Counted from the first letter of the stretch, positions 44,162 through 53,691 are shown. The stretch: 64,000 nucleotides of DNA from Albibacterium profundi (GCF_042159835.1 NZ_JBBVGT010000002.1:1922001-1986000), one strand, 5' to 3'. Notes: a model not told the origin generated them from the letters alone. Numbers and translations are program-made.

Positions 44162-45244
44162 ATGCAAAAATTACAACGAATAACCTACTTTTTGTTTTTC
44201 ATCAGTCTTGCAGTCTGTGTTTTATATTTCGCTCGGGAGTTTTTAATTCCTTTAGCACTTTCCGGTGTGCTTGCTACCCTGTTTATCGGCTTCTGTAATC
44301 GATTAGAGAAGAAGGGCATAAACCGGGGGCTTTCTAGTTTGTTAGCGGTACTTCTTTTCCTGGGTGTTATCGCTTTAGCGGTTTTTCTTCTCACATGGAA
44401 ATTAAATGATTTCACTGAGAATCTAGAAGGAATGGAAGAGCAGATCGTCGGCCTGCTTGACAGTATGAAGTCTTGGATTAACGAAAAGATTGGCGTCTCG
44501 GCCGAACGTCAGGATGAAATGATCAAACAAACAGAAAGTACCAATGGGGAAGGCGGTAATATGCTGTTTAATTTCGCTAGTGGAACCGTTAATGTACTCG
44601 TGAAGACCGTCTTGGTCGTTGTGTACATGTATCTATTTCTTTATTTCCGGTCGCGCATAAAAAAGTTCATCTTGATGATGGTTCCACAAAATGATGACAT
44701 GAAAGCAGAACGGGTAATCGAAAAATCAGCTAAAGTTTCTCAGCAATACTTAAGTGGCTTATCAAAAATGATCCTATTGCTGTGGGTCATGTACGGTATT
44801 GGTTTCTCCATTGTTGGCGTTGAAAATGCTATATTTTTTGCCGTATTATGTGGCTTGTTAGAAATTGTGCCTTTCGTTGGGAATATTACCGGCACCTCCA
44901 TCACGGTCTTGGCGGTTGTCGCTCAGGGGGGTTCTAGTAATCAGATTATTGGAGTATTAGGCATTTACCTTTGTATTCAATTTATACAAACCTATCTTAT
45001 TGAGCCTCTGGTGGTTGGCGACGAAGTGAATATCAATCCTTTATTCACAATTGTAATCCTAGTGGCTGGAGAACTGATTTGGGGGATTCCTGGAATGATT
45101 CTGGCAATACCACTTTTAGGAATAGTAAAAATCATTTGTGACAGTGTCCCGCAATTACGACCATATGGTTATTTGATCGGTTCCGATAAAAAACGTAAAA
45201 CGAGTTTGATAGATAAAGTCAAACAGTTTTTTAAAAAGAAATAA
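44162..45244 (+). CDS. AI-2E family transporter (PerM-like membrane protein)
   Basis: Integral membrane protein of the AI-2 exporter/PerM family, 360 residues, with about eight transmembrane helices. The helices alternate with a soluble segment at about residues 85-130. The late part has GLLEIVPFVGNITGTSI and the family motif NPLFTIVILVAGELIWGIPGMILAIPLLG. Some members act as ion/proton antiporters, so the true substrate is open. The start was taken at the first ATG, giving a good first helix. Confidence 0.9.
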   Translation: MQKLQRITYFLFFISLAVCVLYFAREFLIPLALSGVLATLFIGFCNRLEKKGINRGLSSLLAVLLFLGVIALAVFLLTWKLNDFTENLEGMEEQIVGLLDSMKSWINEKIGVSAERQDEMIKQTESTNGEGGNMLFNFASGTVNVLVKTVLVVVYMYLFLYFRSRIKKFILMMVPQNDDMKAERVIEKSAKVSQQYLSGLSKMILLLWVMYGIGFSIVGVENAIFFAVLCGLLEIVPFVGNITGTSITVLAVVAQGGSSNQIIGVLGIYLCIQFIQTYLIEPLVVGDEVNINPLFTIVILVAGELIWGIPGMILAIPLLGIVKIICDSVPQLRPYGYLIGSDKKRKTSLIDKVKQFFKKK

Positions 45245-45314
45245 CCGCTGTTTTTTAATCGTGCCATAAATTATCCTATTTTTAAGATTTTATTAACCGA
45301 AATAATTTAATTTC

Positions 45315-47156
45315 ATGAAAAGGTATTTATTGTCACTTCTCGTCGTTGGGCTTTTCCTTCCGGCAATTTCCTTTGCTCAGCAGGACAGCTGGCAACTTAA
45401 AACTTCAAAAATAGTCAGCACTTGGGCTGAGAATATTGACATCGAAAATGTACACCAAGAATATCCTCGTCCTCAGATGGTCAGAGAAAACTGGATGAAC
45501 CTAAACGGATTATGGGAATATGCCATTACACCAAAAGATGCCAGCAAACCATCCACATTCGATGGTAATATATTAGTTCCTTTTGCAGTAGAATCCGCCC
45601 TTTCAGGCGTGGGACAGCGCGTGGGTAAAGACAGCGTTTTGTGGTACAATACAAACTTTAGAGCCCCGTCTACAAGAAATAAAAGATTATTGCTGCATTT
45701 TGGGGCGGTCGACTGGCGCTCTGAGATTTTTATCAACGGACAGTCGGTTGCCATCCATGAAGGAGGCTTTGATCCTTTTACAGTTGATATTACCGATCAG
45801 GTCAAAGGAAAAAGGACGCAGGAATTGACAGTGAAGGTATGGGATCCAACTGATGAAGGGCCACAGCCTCGAGGCAAGCAAATCCGCGATCCGCATGGTA
45901 TATGGTACACACCAGTAACCGGTATCTGGCAGACTGTTTGGGTAGAAGCTGTCCCCGAAACTCACATCGTTTCAACAAAGCATACGCCCAATATCGATAA
46001 TGAAGAACTGAGCTTTTCCGCCAAAGTTGCCAATGCTGAAGCGGGCGATCAATTGCGGGTGACGGTACGTGACGGGCAGCAAGAAGTAACTTCACAAGAA
46101 TTCGGAGTGAACGAAGAAGTTAAATTAGCAATCGCTAATCAAAAGCTTTGGTCACCTAAAAACCCACATCTATATGACCTCGATATCGAACTTCTTAGAA
46201 ATGGTAAAGTAGTGGATCAAGTGGATAGCTATTTCGCGATGCGTAAAATATCCATGGAAAAGGATTCAAAAGGCATTCAGCGCATGATGCTAAATGACGA
46301 ATTTGTATTCCAATATGGACCTTTAGACCAGGGTTGGTGGCCAGACGGCTTATACACAGCACCATCCGACGAAGCTTTAAAGTTTGATATTGTGAAAACC
46401 AAAGAAATGGGTTTTAATATGATTCGTAAACACATTAAGGTAGAACCCGCCCGATGGTATTATCACTGCGATCAATTGGGTATGTTAGTTTGGCAAGATA
46501 TGCCGAGCGGCGACTTAGGTAACCGTTGGGAATCTAGACCGGGTGTTTTTGGTTTAGGTACGGAACAAGATCGTTCCGCAGAGTCTGAAGGTTATTACAA
46601 AAAGGAGTGGAATCTAATTATGGAAACTTTACATAACTTCCCATCCATTGTCATGTGGGTTCCGTTTAATGAAGCTTGGGGTCAATTTAAAACGGAAGAA
46701 ATTACAGAATGGACCATGGAAAAAGATCCTTCGCGCCTGGTGAACAGCGCTAGCGGTGGTAATTTTCATCCAACTGGCCATATCATCGATTTGCATAACT
46801 ATCCAGAACCAGCGATGCCTACTCCTGGATTATTCGGAGAAGACTATATCTTAGTATTGGGTGAGTTCGGTGGATTGGGTCTGCCGGTTGAAAACCACGT
46901 TTGGCAGCAGAAAGACAATTGGGGTTATCAGAGCTTTAAGACGGCAGACGAGTTATTCGATCGCTACTCATCTTTAATGGACCGCATTCCTGATTTGATT
47001 CGTGCAGGTCTCTCTGGTGCGGTTTATACCCAAACTACCGACGTGGAGGTTGAAGTAAACGGTCTAATGACTTATGATCGGAAAGTAATTAAGATCCCCG
47101 TTGAAAAACTAAAGCAGGTTCATCAGAAACTATATGATCCGTCCTTGGTAAATTAA
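45315..47156 (+). CDS. Exported GH2 family glycoside hydrolase (beta-galactosidase/glucuronidase type)
   Basis: Secreted retaining glycosidase of family GH2, 613 residues. After a signal peptide (AISFA, then QQDSW) come the sugar-binding jelly-roll domain (ENWMNLNGLWEYAI, WRSEIFINGQSVAIHEGGFD), an immunoglobulin-like domain, and the TIM barrel. The acid/base Glu is in WVPFNEAWGQF and the nucleophile Glu in VLGEFGGLG. At 613 residues it is shorter than classical beta-galactosidases, with no C-terminal beta-sandwich domains. The sugar specificity is open. A terminator follows. Confidence 0.9.
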   Translation: MKRYLLSLLVVGLFLPAISFAQQDSWQLKTSKIVSTWAENIDIENVHQEYPRPQMVRENWMNLNGLWEYAITPKDASKPSTFDGNILVPFAVESALSGVGQRVGKDSVLWYNTNFRAPSTRNKRLLLHFGAVDWRSEIFINGQSVAIHEGGFDPFTVDITDQVKGKRTQELTVKVWDPTDEGPQPRGKQIRDPHGIWYTPVTGIWQTVWVEAVPETHIVSTKHTPNIDNEELSFSAKVANAEAGDQLRVTVRDGQQEVTSQEFGVNEEVKLAIANQKLWSPKNPHLYDLDIELLRNGKVVDQVDSYFAMRKISMEKDSKGIQRMMLNDEFVFQYGPLDQGWWPDGLYTAPSDEALKFDIVKTKEMGFNMIRKHIKVEPARWYYHCDQLGMLVWQDMPSGDLGNRWESRPGVFGLGTEQDRSAESEGYYKKEWNLIMETLHNFPSIVMWVPFNEAWGQFKTEEITEWTMEKDPSRLVNSASGGNFHPTGHIIDLHNYPEPAMPTPGLFGEDYILVLGEFGGLGLPVENHVWQQKDNWGYQSFKTADELFDRYSSLMDRIPDLIRAGLSGAVYTQTTDVEVEVNGLMTYDRKVIKIPVEKLKQVHQKLYDPSLVN

Positions 47157-47160
47157 TTAT

Positions 47161-47196
47161 TAGCCACATAGCCATCTGGATATGTGGCTATTTTTT
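47161..47196 (+). terminator. Intrinsic terminator after the GH2 gene
   Basis: Perfect 10-base arms (47161-47170 and 47181-47190) followed by TTTTTT. Confidence 0.9.
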
Positions 47197-47261
47197 GCTT
47201 CATTATTGTCAAATAAAAAAACACATCCCAAAAACGTAGTAGATATTATGCGTTAATTTGT

Positions 47262-47269
47262 TAGTTTTG
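47262..47269 (+). promoter_or_regulatory. Promoter -7 element (TAgtTTTG) for the acyl-CoA dehydrogenase
   Basis: It matches TAnnTTTG and ends 18 bases before the ATG at 47288. It lies inside the longest open frame, which rules out the upstream TTG start at 47258. Confidence 0.6.
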
Positions 47270-47287
47270 GGGAATAAATATAGATAT

Positions 47288-48799
47288 ATGTCATCACCAA
47301 CATCGAATGATAAAGTGCAGTTTGAAGGGTTTATTAGTGACTTTAAACAAACATTACATTATTTATTTCACGAGAGAGAAAATATAAACAAATTAAGCTT
47401 AGAACGGGGGCTTCCGCCAGAGGTATGGCATGGTATTATGTCGAAAAAGCCACTTTCGGTAGCTATACCGTCCGAGTTTGGCGGTAGAGGTGCAATTGTT
47501 AAAGAATGTTTAAGTGTACTTTCTGCAGCGTCTTATGAATCTCTATCGCTTTCGCTTACATTTGGAATCAACATCGCCTTATTTCTTGAACCCGTTGCCA
47601 AATACGGAAATGATGAAATTAAGCAAGAGATTTTCAGCCGTTTTCTAGAAGAAGAAAACATGGGGGGGCTCATGATCACGGAACCGGATTATGGGAGTGA
47701 TGCGTTAAACATGAGAACCTACAATGAAGAAGCTGAAGGGGGCTATAAAGTTAAAGGAACCAAACATTGGCAGGGACTTACCGGCATGGCTGATTATTGG
47801 CTAATTGCCTCTCGCAAGAAACTTAATGCTTCTGATCTAGCGAGGGATATCGATTTCTTTATCGCTGATAATCGCGTACCCAGTCAAAAAATAGTTGTAG
47901 AGGAATTATATAACAATCCTGGATTGTATATCATTCCTTACGGACTCAATAAAATTGATATTGAAGTTCCGGCTAAATTCAAACTTCAACCTGAATCCAC
48001 CGGTATCAAAATGATGCTTGATATTTTACATCGCAGCCGTTTCCAATTTCCGGGAATGGGTATGGGTTTCATAACCCGTATGCTTGATGAAGCGACCAAG
48101 CATTGTGAAGAGCGCATTGTCGGCGCGGGTAATTTATTATGCATGGATCAGGTTCAGTATCAGTTGTCACGGATACAGACCGCTTATACGATTTGTTCGG
48201 CGATGTGCTTCAAAAGCAGTTCGGTGAGTGGAATCGATCATAATTTAGCTGCGGAAGGATTGGAAGCAAATACAATGAAGGCCGTGGTGACCGATCTGAT
48301 GCATGAATCGGCACAAACCTATACGCAACTTTCGGGTGCCAATGGCTACCGCATGGAACATGTGGGCGGGCGCGGAATTATGGATAGCCGTCCGTTCCAG
48401 ATCTTTGAAGGCTCAAATGAAATGCTTTACTCGCAGATTGCTGAAATGACAACTCGACAAATGAGAAAAACGAAACAACCTAATCTATTGCAATACCTAT
48501 CGGGTTATGAACCTACTAAAGAAGCTGTATCCTACTTTAAGAAGCAGGTCGACTTCTCAATTGACGGTTCATTGGCTCAGCGTAAGTTAGTAGATTTAGG
48601 TAGGGTCATCGCACGCATTATATGCGTAGGCTATGTACTCGAAATGGAAGCAGCCGGATTTAGAAAAGATTTGGTTGAAAACTGCGTTAAGAGTATCCAG
48701 CAAGAAGTTGCTGCATTAATCAGCTCATTCCATCACAGTACAGACACACAAGTAATCATAGACTATAAAGACAATAGCGCTTGGCATTCTTTCGTTTAA
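47288..48799 (+). CDS. Acyl-CoA dehydrogenase family protein
   Basis: FAD-dependent dehydrogenase, about 503 residues. The start at ATG 47288 was chosen over a TTG at 47258 because a -7 promoter element lies between them. Family features are VAIPSEFGGRGAIVKECLS, GGLMITEPDYGSDALNMRTY (flavin/substrate region), GTKHWQGLTG, and the C-terminal QIFEGSNEMLYSQIAEM. It is a little longer than standard 380-residue short-chain enzymes, as are some fatty-acid-modification or degradation members. Substrate unknown; not in an obvious fatty-acid operon. Confidence 0.88.
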   Translation: MSSPTSNDKVQFEGFISDFKQTLHYLFHERENINKLSLERGLPPEVWHGIMSKKPLSVAIPSEFGGRGAIVKECLSVLSAASYESLSLSLTFGINIALFLEPVAKYGNDEIKQEIFSRFLEEENMGGLMITEPDYGSDALNMRTYNEEAEGGYKVKGTKHWQGLTGMADYWLIASRKKLNASDLARDIDFFIADNRVPSQKIVVEELYNNPGLYIIPYGLNKIDIEVPAKFKLQPESTGIKMMLDILHRSRFQFPGMGMGFITRMLDEATKHCEERIVGAGNLLCMDQVQYQLSRIQTAYTICSAMCFKSSSVSGIDHNLAAEGLEANTMKAVVTDLMHESAQTYTQLSGANGYRMEHVGGRGIMDSRPFQIFEGSNEMLYSQIAEMTTRQMRKTKQPNLLQYLSGYEPTKEAVSYFKKQVDFSIDGSLAQRKLVDLGRVIARIICVGYVLEMEAAGFRKDLVENCVKSIQQEVAALISSFHHSTDTQVIIDYKDNSAWHSFV

Positions 48800-48847
48800 G
48801 AAAGTATACCAGCAATGCTGAATATAATTCGAACATAGACATGGGAA

Positions 48848-50212
48848 TTACCCGATAAAAGGATGTTCCCATGGTTGGCGATAAGGACGTCTTAAGCGAG
48901 ATGTTGCCTCGGGGTCGTCTACACAGACCCTCAATTTAGGGTCATAACGAAGCGGTCTTTTCAATTCCATGGATATATTAGCTAAGATACAACTAGCTGT
49001 AGAAATGTGTCCTTCCTCAATATCAGCAACCGGCAAATGCTTATTTTTAATAGCCGATATAAGATCCTGCATATGTCTTCTGGTAGCTGGAGCCGCGTTT
49101 AGCTCAATTCTCGGTTCTTTTAGGTCTTCGGGATACTCCTCTTTTTCATAAATAACATCCTTTACAATACGTTCACCTTCCCCGGTAGGGATAAACTCAT
49201 ATTTCATAGTACTCCCTTTTAGCGTTCCTTTATCACCGTAAATAACAAATGCCCAAGGGTATTCAGGGTCCGCTGGCGTTCCCCAAGTCCGGTGTTGCCA
49301 GATACAGTTGAGTTCATCGTATTCAAAAACAGCTGTCTGAGTATCAGCTATATTTGATTTTCCTTCCTTTTGTACATAAATCCCACCAGTAGCGCTCACC
49401 TGTTTTGGCCAACCCAGCTTTAGAAGCCAACGTACGGTATCAAGCATATGGACACACATATCGCCTGTAATCCCATTTCCATATTCCATGAACGTTCTCC
49501 ACCAACTCCCATGCGGTAAACCATCATATGGGCGTAAAGGCGCCGGACCCGTCCACATCTCATAATCAAGAAAATCAGGAACCGGTTGCAGTGGCGGGTT
49601 ACCATTTTTTCGCATATGGTAATAGCAGCACATGTCCACATGTGATATCTTTCCCAACAGACCCTTATCAATGATATTTTCTTTTGCATCAATGAGATGA
49701 GGTGTACTGCGTCGTTGGGTGCCGACCTGAACCTTCCTATTCAGTCGCCTAGCCGTAGCAAGAATCGTTTCGCCCTCAAGTACATCGACACTCACAGGCT
49801 TCTGTAAATACAAATGAGCACCAGCCTCCATAGCATCAATCGCTTGCCGCGCATGCCAGTGGTCGGGTGTGCCAATGATGACAATATCGAATGTATGGGC
49901 AGCTAGCATTTTTCTGTAATCATTATACAGTTTAGGTACCTTACCCGAAACCTGCCGCTCGCTAATTAGTCGCCCGGCCTCCTCCAAATGATTTTTGTCG
50001 ACATCACAAACCGCAAGCACATTCACATCGCTAACCTGTATTAACCTAAAGAGATCACTCTTGCCGTACCAGCCCGCTCCAATTAAGCCTACTCGCAAAT
50101 TAGTCGGTGCACCGGCGAATGCCAGTCCGCTACTATGTAAAGCCGATAATGTCAGTACAGCACCAACACTTTGAATAAATTTTTTACGATTTAAATTAAG
50201 TTCAGTCATCAT
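48848..50212 (-). CDS. Exported Gfo/Idh/MocA-family oxidoreductase
   Basis: NAD(P)-dependent sugar oxidoreductase family protein, about 454 residues. The frame is open to 50299, but a signal-like N-terminus begins at the ATG pair 50212/50209 (MTELNLNRKKFIQSVG, hydrophobic core, then LAFAG). The Rossmann part has RVGLIGAGWYGKSDLFRL and the family motif LYLQKPVSVDVLEGE. The RKKF motif resembles a twin-arginine-like signal with one Arg replaced. Exported members in Bacteroidota are linked to oxidation of glycosides to 3-keto sugars, which I infer only by analogy. Confidence 0.87.
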   Translation of the reverse strand: MMTELNLNRKKFIQSVGAVLTLSALHSSGLAFAGAPTNLRVGLIGAGWYGKSDLFRLIQVSDVNVLAVCDVDKNHLEEAGRLISERQVSGKVPKLYNDYRKMLAAHTFDIVIIGTPDHWHARQAIDAMEAGAHLYLQKPVSVDVLEGETILATARRLNRKVQVGTQRRSTPHLIDAKENIIDKGLLGKISHVDMCCYYHMRKNGNPPLQPVPDFLDYEMWTGPAPLRPYDGLPHGSWWRTFMEYGNGITGDMCVHMLDTVRWLLKLGWPKQVSATGGIYVQKEGKSNIADTQTAVFEYDELNCIWQHRTWGTPADPEYPWAFVIYGDKGTLKGSTMKYEFIPTGEGERIVKDVIYEKEEYPEDLKEPRIELNAAPATRRHMQDLISAIKNKHLPVADIEEGHISTASCILANISMELKRPLRYDPKLRVCVDDPEATSRLRRPYRQPWEHPFIG

Positions 50213-50422
50213 CTTAGGTTTTGATTCACATCCAAAGTATATGGTTCTTTTTCTTCGGAATAAAGAATTAAAGATAATATTTATCCAAAGTATTATCAAT
50301 CGGCTATCGAGGTTTTTAAACTATTTTGAATAGATCAGACAAACTAAAATCTTTTTTCATACGTCCGTATCTGTGGAGAATAAACAATTTTAAACGATAT
50401 TAGCCATCAGAAACTCAAATCG

Positions 50423-51331
50423 ATGGTTAATTTTATCATGATAGCCTTCTGCATTGCTGCAGGAATGTTGTTTAGAAAAAATAAATTGGTGCCGGCAGAT
50501 TCATACAAAGGCATCAATATCTGGCTTATTTATATAGCCTTGCCAGCAGTTTCTTTCCGGTATCTACCTAAGATAGAATGGTCGCCAACAATGTTTTTTC
50601 CCGTGCTGGCCATGTTTGTAGTCTGGGGGGGTGCTTGGGTATTTACCGAATTTTTTAGTAAAAAACATGGTTATAAACAGCGTTCCAGAAGTACGCTTGA
50701 ATTAGCCACCGGATATAGCAACACATCCTTTATTGGTTTTCCCTTGGTTGCAGCGTATTTTGGTGAAGATAAATTGGGCATCGCCATGATCTGCGATCAG
50801 ACATCCTTTATCATCCTATCGACCGCTGGAGTTATCAGTGCCCTGAGAGCCAAAGGACGCGGTGAAAATATTAAACCTCAGATCGTAATTAGAAGATTAG
50901 TCACCTTTCCACCTCTAATAGCCTGTGTGTTATCTCTGACGCTTGCGCCGATAGTCAACTTCAGTGTGGCTGATCCGTTTTTGGACATGTTAGTAGCTAC
51001 CTTGGCTCCAATGGCTATTTTTTCTATCGGCCTACAGTTACAATTTAATGGATGGAAAAAGCAGCTCTCTCAGGTATCGATGTCTCTATTATATAAACTC
51101 ATCCTCGCTCCGTTGCTTGTCTTAATTCTTGCTCTTAGCCTTGGTGTTAGGGATGATATCGGTCGCGTTAGCGTACTTGAAGCAGCTATGCCGACCTTAA
51201 TCAGCAGTAGTATTATCGCTGAACAGTATGGTTTGAATACCAAGCTATTGAATCTGATTATTGGTGTCGGTATTATCCTTGGAATCATGACGACAGCCAT
51301 CTGGCAGTTTGTGGTGAAAATTTACCTATGA
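50423..51331 (+). CDS. AEC family transporter (auxin-efflux-carrier fold)
   Basis: Integral membrane protein with about ten transmembrane helices, 302 residues. It is recognised by the start MVNFIMIAFCIAAGMLF, the GYSNTSFIGFPLVAAYFGED motif in helix 4, and the late AAMPTLISSSIIAEQYGL. The AEC superfamily exports organic acids or auxin-like compounds; the substrate here is unknown. It is divergent from the Gfo/Idh gene upstream and nearly abuts the convergent SLATT-like gene (1-base gap). Confidence 0.9.
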   Translation: MVNFIMIAFCIAAGMLFRKNKLVPADSYKGINIWLIYIALPAVSFRYLPKIEWSPTMFFPVLAMFVVWGGAWVFTEFFSKKHGYKQRSRSTLELATGYSNTSFIGFPLVAAYFGEDKLGIAMICDQTSFIILSTAGVISALRAKGRGENIKPQIVIRRLVTFPPLIACVLSLTLAPIVNFSVADPFLDMLVATLAPMAIFSIGLQLQFNGWKKQLSQVSMSLLYKLILAPLLVLILALSLGVRDDIGRVSVLEAAMPTLISSSIIAEQYGLNTKLLNLIIGVGIILGIMTTAIWQFVVKIYL

Positions 51332-51332
51332 T

Positions 51333-51818
51333 TCAAAATAGATCCGTTAAATAGGCATCGGTTAATTGTTCAGCCTGCGCTTTAAACGTTTGGTTGTGTG
51401 GGAGGGTAATATCTTGTTCTAAATGCTCTATTTCTATTTTATTATTTAGAATCTGTGAGTATAATTTATTGACCTCGTCCTGGGGCAGGCAGTCATCGTT
51501 GATGTCAATCATGAGTCGCTCTAGTTTATTAAATAGCTGAACGTACCTGATCTTCAAGTCGCCAAGCTTAAGAAGATCGTTGTCACTTAAGATGATCCGA
51601 CTTGTAAACTTAACGAGCAGTTCGCCCAAGAAAATAATGATGCATGCTATCAGTGCTGCTGGCTGCCAAAATATGAAAACTACCATTCCTGCAAACGCCG
51701 TTAGTAAGGTGATTTTTTTATATAAATTTCTTCTATTTTTCACCTTCAATGAATAGAGAGCTGTATACTCTACACCTAACTTTGCATTTCGCAGTGCATT
51801 CCACACCTTGTCTTTCAT
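51333..51818 (-). CDS. Two-TM protein resembling SLATT-type membrane effectors
   Basis: About 161 residues. The frame is open from a TTG at 51854, but the ATG at 51818 (MKDKVWNALRNAK) is the better start. Layout: a basic, aromatic helix (EYTALYSLKVKNRRNLYKK), a tight pair of transmembrane helices (about residues 37-72, with KFTSR at the end), and a long helical cytoplasmic C-terminus (LKLGDLKIRYVQLFNKLERL, EIEHLEQDI). This order matches SLATT domains, the two-TM effectors linked to nucleotide-signalling defence systems, but no SMODS or other partner is near. The match is by layout only; no homology search was run. Confidence 0.5.
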   Translation of the reverse strand: MKDKVWNALRNAKLGVEYTALYSLKVKNRRNLYKKITLLTAFAGMVVFIFWQPAALIACIIIFLGELLVKFTSRIILSDNDLLKLGDLKIRYVQLFNKLERLMIDINDDCLPQDEVNKLYSQILNNKIEIEHLEQDITLPHNQTFKAQAEQLTDAYLTDLF

Positions 51819-51932
51819 TGTTTCTTTTTTAAATAATAACTGCCCTGATATCAATATTATACAAAGTATATTACTAGTCTGCTTTCGTTTAATTTAGGGC
51901 AAAGCTGTGACATTTATACATGAATATACCGG

Positions 51933-51940
51933 TATATTTG
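51933..51940 (+). promoter_or_regulatory. Promoter -7 element (TAtaTTTG) for the thioredoxin-fold gene
   Basis: It matches TAnnTTTG, 34 bases before the ATG at 51975. No clear -33 element was found. Confidence 0.5.
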
Positions 51941-51974
51941 AGCGTAAATTAGAAATTTTTAAATTGTTTTCGTT

Positions 51975-52541
51975 ATGACCTTTAAAGAATATTTTAGTGA
52001 CTTCGAAAAAGTAGTCAACACCCCTGTGGATGAACAGGTTGCGCCTTACGATAATCCGGATTATATTGATTATACTAAACTAAATTGGTCACGGATGAAC
52101 CGTTGGTTGAAGAAGAATCAGTTGACCGAAGAGTTTAAGAATGTCATTCAGCAAATTGATACGCCGCAACAATGGATCGTAATTACCGAACCTTGGTGTG
52201 GAGATGCGGCTCATAGTGTTCCATTTATTGAATTGGCAAGTCGTCAGAACCCTTTGATTAAAGTGAGCTACGAGTTGCGTGATAGCGAACCATTTCGGAT
52301 CAACGAATACCTTACGAATGGCTCGAAGTCTATACCGAAACTCATTGTGCGTGACGCTGAAGGCAAAGACCTGGGAACTTGGGGGCCTCGCCCGAAAGCG
52401 TGTCAGGATATTTATGAGCGATTGACAGCTGAAAACGCAGATTTCGAAAGAACCAAGACTGAGATTCAACACTGGTATAACTCAAATAAAGGAGAGGACA
52501 TACAAGCTGAGTTGTCTGCCCTCTTTCGTTCATTTAAGTAG
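51975..52541 (+). CDS. Thioredoxin-fold family protein with a single active-site Cys
   Basis: Cytoplasmic 188-residue protein of the thioredoxin family group common in Bacteroidota. The fold is supported by WIVITEPWCGDAAHSVPFI at the usual CxxC position and the cis-Pro region SKSIPKLIVRDAEG. The second Cys of CxxC is replaced (WCGDAAH), so it is not a classical dithiol thioredoxin and may be a monothiol reductase or a binding protein. It has its own likely promoter. The neighbours (purC, SLATT-like gene) suggest no pathway. Confidence 0.85.
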   Translation: MTFKEYFSDFEKVVNTPVDEQVAPYDNPDYIDYTKLNWSRMNRWLKKNQLTEEFKNVIQQIDTPQQWIVITEPWCGDAAHSVPFIELASRQNPLIKVSYELRDSEPFRINEYLTNGSKSIPKLIVRDAEGKDLGTWGPRPKACQDIYERLTAENADFERTKTEIQHWYNSNKGEDIQAELSALFRSFK

Positions 52542-52545
52542 ACTC

Positions 52546-53232
52546 TTACTCGCTTAAGAAGAGTCTCTCTAATTCCAATGGTGGTACATATTGCCCGTCT
52601 TTATACACGCGCATATTGCCACCAGAAATCTCGTCAATTAAGAGCAGTTGGCCATTGCTTTTATCATGTCCGAATTCGAGTTTGATATCGTACAGTTCGA
52701 GGCCTTTTTTTGCTAATTCGTCTTTGACGATATCGCAAATCTGCTGAGTTAACTGTTTGAGTTCCTGGTAGGCAGATTTTGAAAGAATACCTAACATGTC
52801 TAAGGCATCATCCGATATGGTCGGATCACCGCGTTCATCATCCTTAATGGTTACCTCTACAAAGCGATCCAACTTTTGTCCCTCTTCGGAGTAGGCCGCA
52901 TAACGTCTAAAAAAGCTTCCAACTGCTCTGTATCGGCAAATAACCTCAAGGCCCTTACCAATTACTTGAGCATCTTTGACAACCATTGAAACATCGTCTA
53001 AGTCCGCAGAAATAAAGTGCGTTGGAATATTACGGCTGTTAATCAGCTCGTAGAAGTACTGCGTCATTTTGAGCCCAGATTTGCCTGCTCCATCGATCGT
53101 CAGACCGACTGTATTAGCACCCGGGTCAAAAACACCATTCTCACCGGTTACATCGTCTTTAAATTTTAAGAGTATCTGTCCATCTCTCAGACTATAAACA
53201 TCCTTAGTTTTTCCTTTATATATCAGTTGCAT
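52546..53232 (-). CDS. purC: Phosphoribosylaminoimidazole-succinocarboxamide synthase (SAICAR synthetase)
   Basis: Purine biosynthesis enzyme that joins aspartate to CAIR with ATP, 228 residues. Signatures are YKGKTKDVYSL at the start, CRYRAVGSFFRRY, the IKDDERGDPTISDDAL loop, and LLIDEISGGNMRVY. Length is close to E. coli PurC. The stop lies only 4 bases from the convergent thioredoxin-fold gene stop. No PUR box was recognised upstream. Confidence 0.94.
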   Translation of the reverse strand: MQLIYKGKTKDVYSLRDGQILLKFKDDVTGENGVFDPGANTVGLTIDGAGKSGLKMTQYFYELINSRNIPTHFISADLDDVSMVVKDAQVIGKGLEVICRYRAVGSFFRRYAAYSEEGQKLDRFVEVTIKDDERGDPTISDDALDMLGILSKSAYQELKQLTQQICDIVKDELAKKGLELYDIKLEFGHDKSNGQLLLIDEISGGNMRVYKDGQYVPPLELERLFLSE

Positions 53233-53304
53233 ACGATTTGTAATTTTTTGGCAAATTAAAAAAATATCTTCTTACTACATCGTCAGCTGCAGAAATTTAA
53301 AGAC

Positions 53305-53691
53305 TTAGGATACCTCGACAAGCTTGTTCAGTTTCTCGTCCAGTTGGTTAAGAGCGTATTGGTCAATAATTTGCGTGTTTACCACGAGTTCTTCACTGCT
53401 CGTTTTTACTATATAGTCGCCAGCAAATTCTTTAACCGCTGCTACCTCTGCGAGTTTAATTTTCTGAGAAGAGAACACATTGTGCTTCGTTAGGATACCA
53501 TTTTCAATTGTCAGGTAGTCTTTTTTCTTCATGGAGATGTAAACAGCGACATAGATAGCACCGAGGATTAAATAACCATAACTATAAAGATGCTCCGGTT
53601 GTAGTATGCGTAAGGCGGCACCGAAAATTAACCAAAGCAGACCGATAATTAAAAAGTAGCTAAAATGTTTTCTTCTAAAAGGTATTTTCAT
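53305..53691 (-). CDS. Small two-TM membrane protein with PH-like C-terminal part
   Basis: About 128 residues from ATG 53691; a GTG at 53724 would extend it by 11 residues into the gap with the divergent gene. Two hydrophobic helices (about residues 12-30 and 37-54) are followed by a soluble strand-rich segment (DYLTIENGILTKHNVFSSQKI, then YIVKTSSEELVVNT) that has the pattern of bacterial PH-like domains. I do not recognise a specific family. It shares a short intergenic region with the DUF4180 gene. Confidence 0.65.
   Translation of the reverse strand: MKIPFRRKHFSYFLIIGLLWLIFGAALRILQPEHLYSYGYLILGAIYVAVYISMKKKDYLTIENGILTKHNVFSSQKIKLAEVAAVKEFAGDYIVKTSSEELVVNTQIIDQYALNQLDEKLNKLVEVS

Noticed and set aside
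47258..47290. TTG start adding 10 residues to the acyl-CoA dehydrogenase
   Set aside because: The -7 promoter element lies inside this extension, so transcripts would not include it.
50213..50299. 29-residue N-terminal extension of the Gfo/Idh protein
   Set aside because: The signal peptide begins only at the ATG pair 50212/50209; the extension has no family match and an unlikely sequence.
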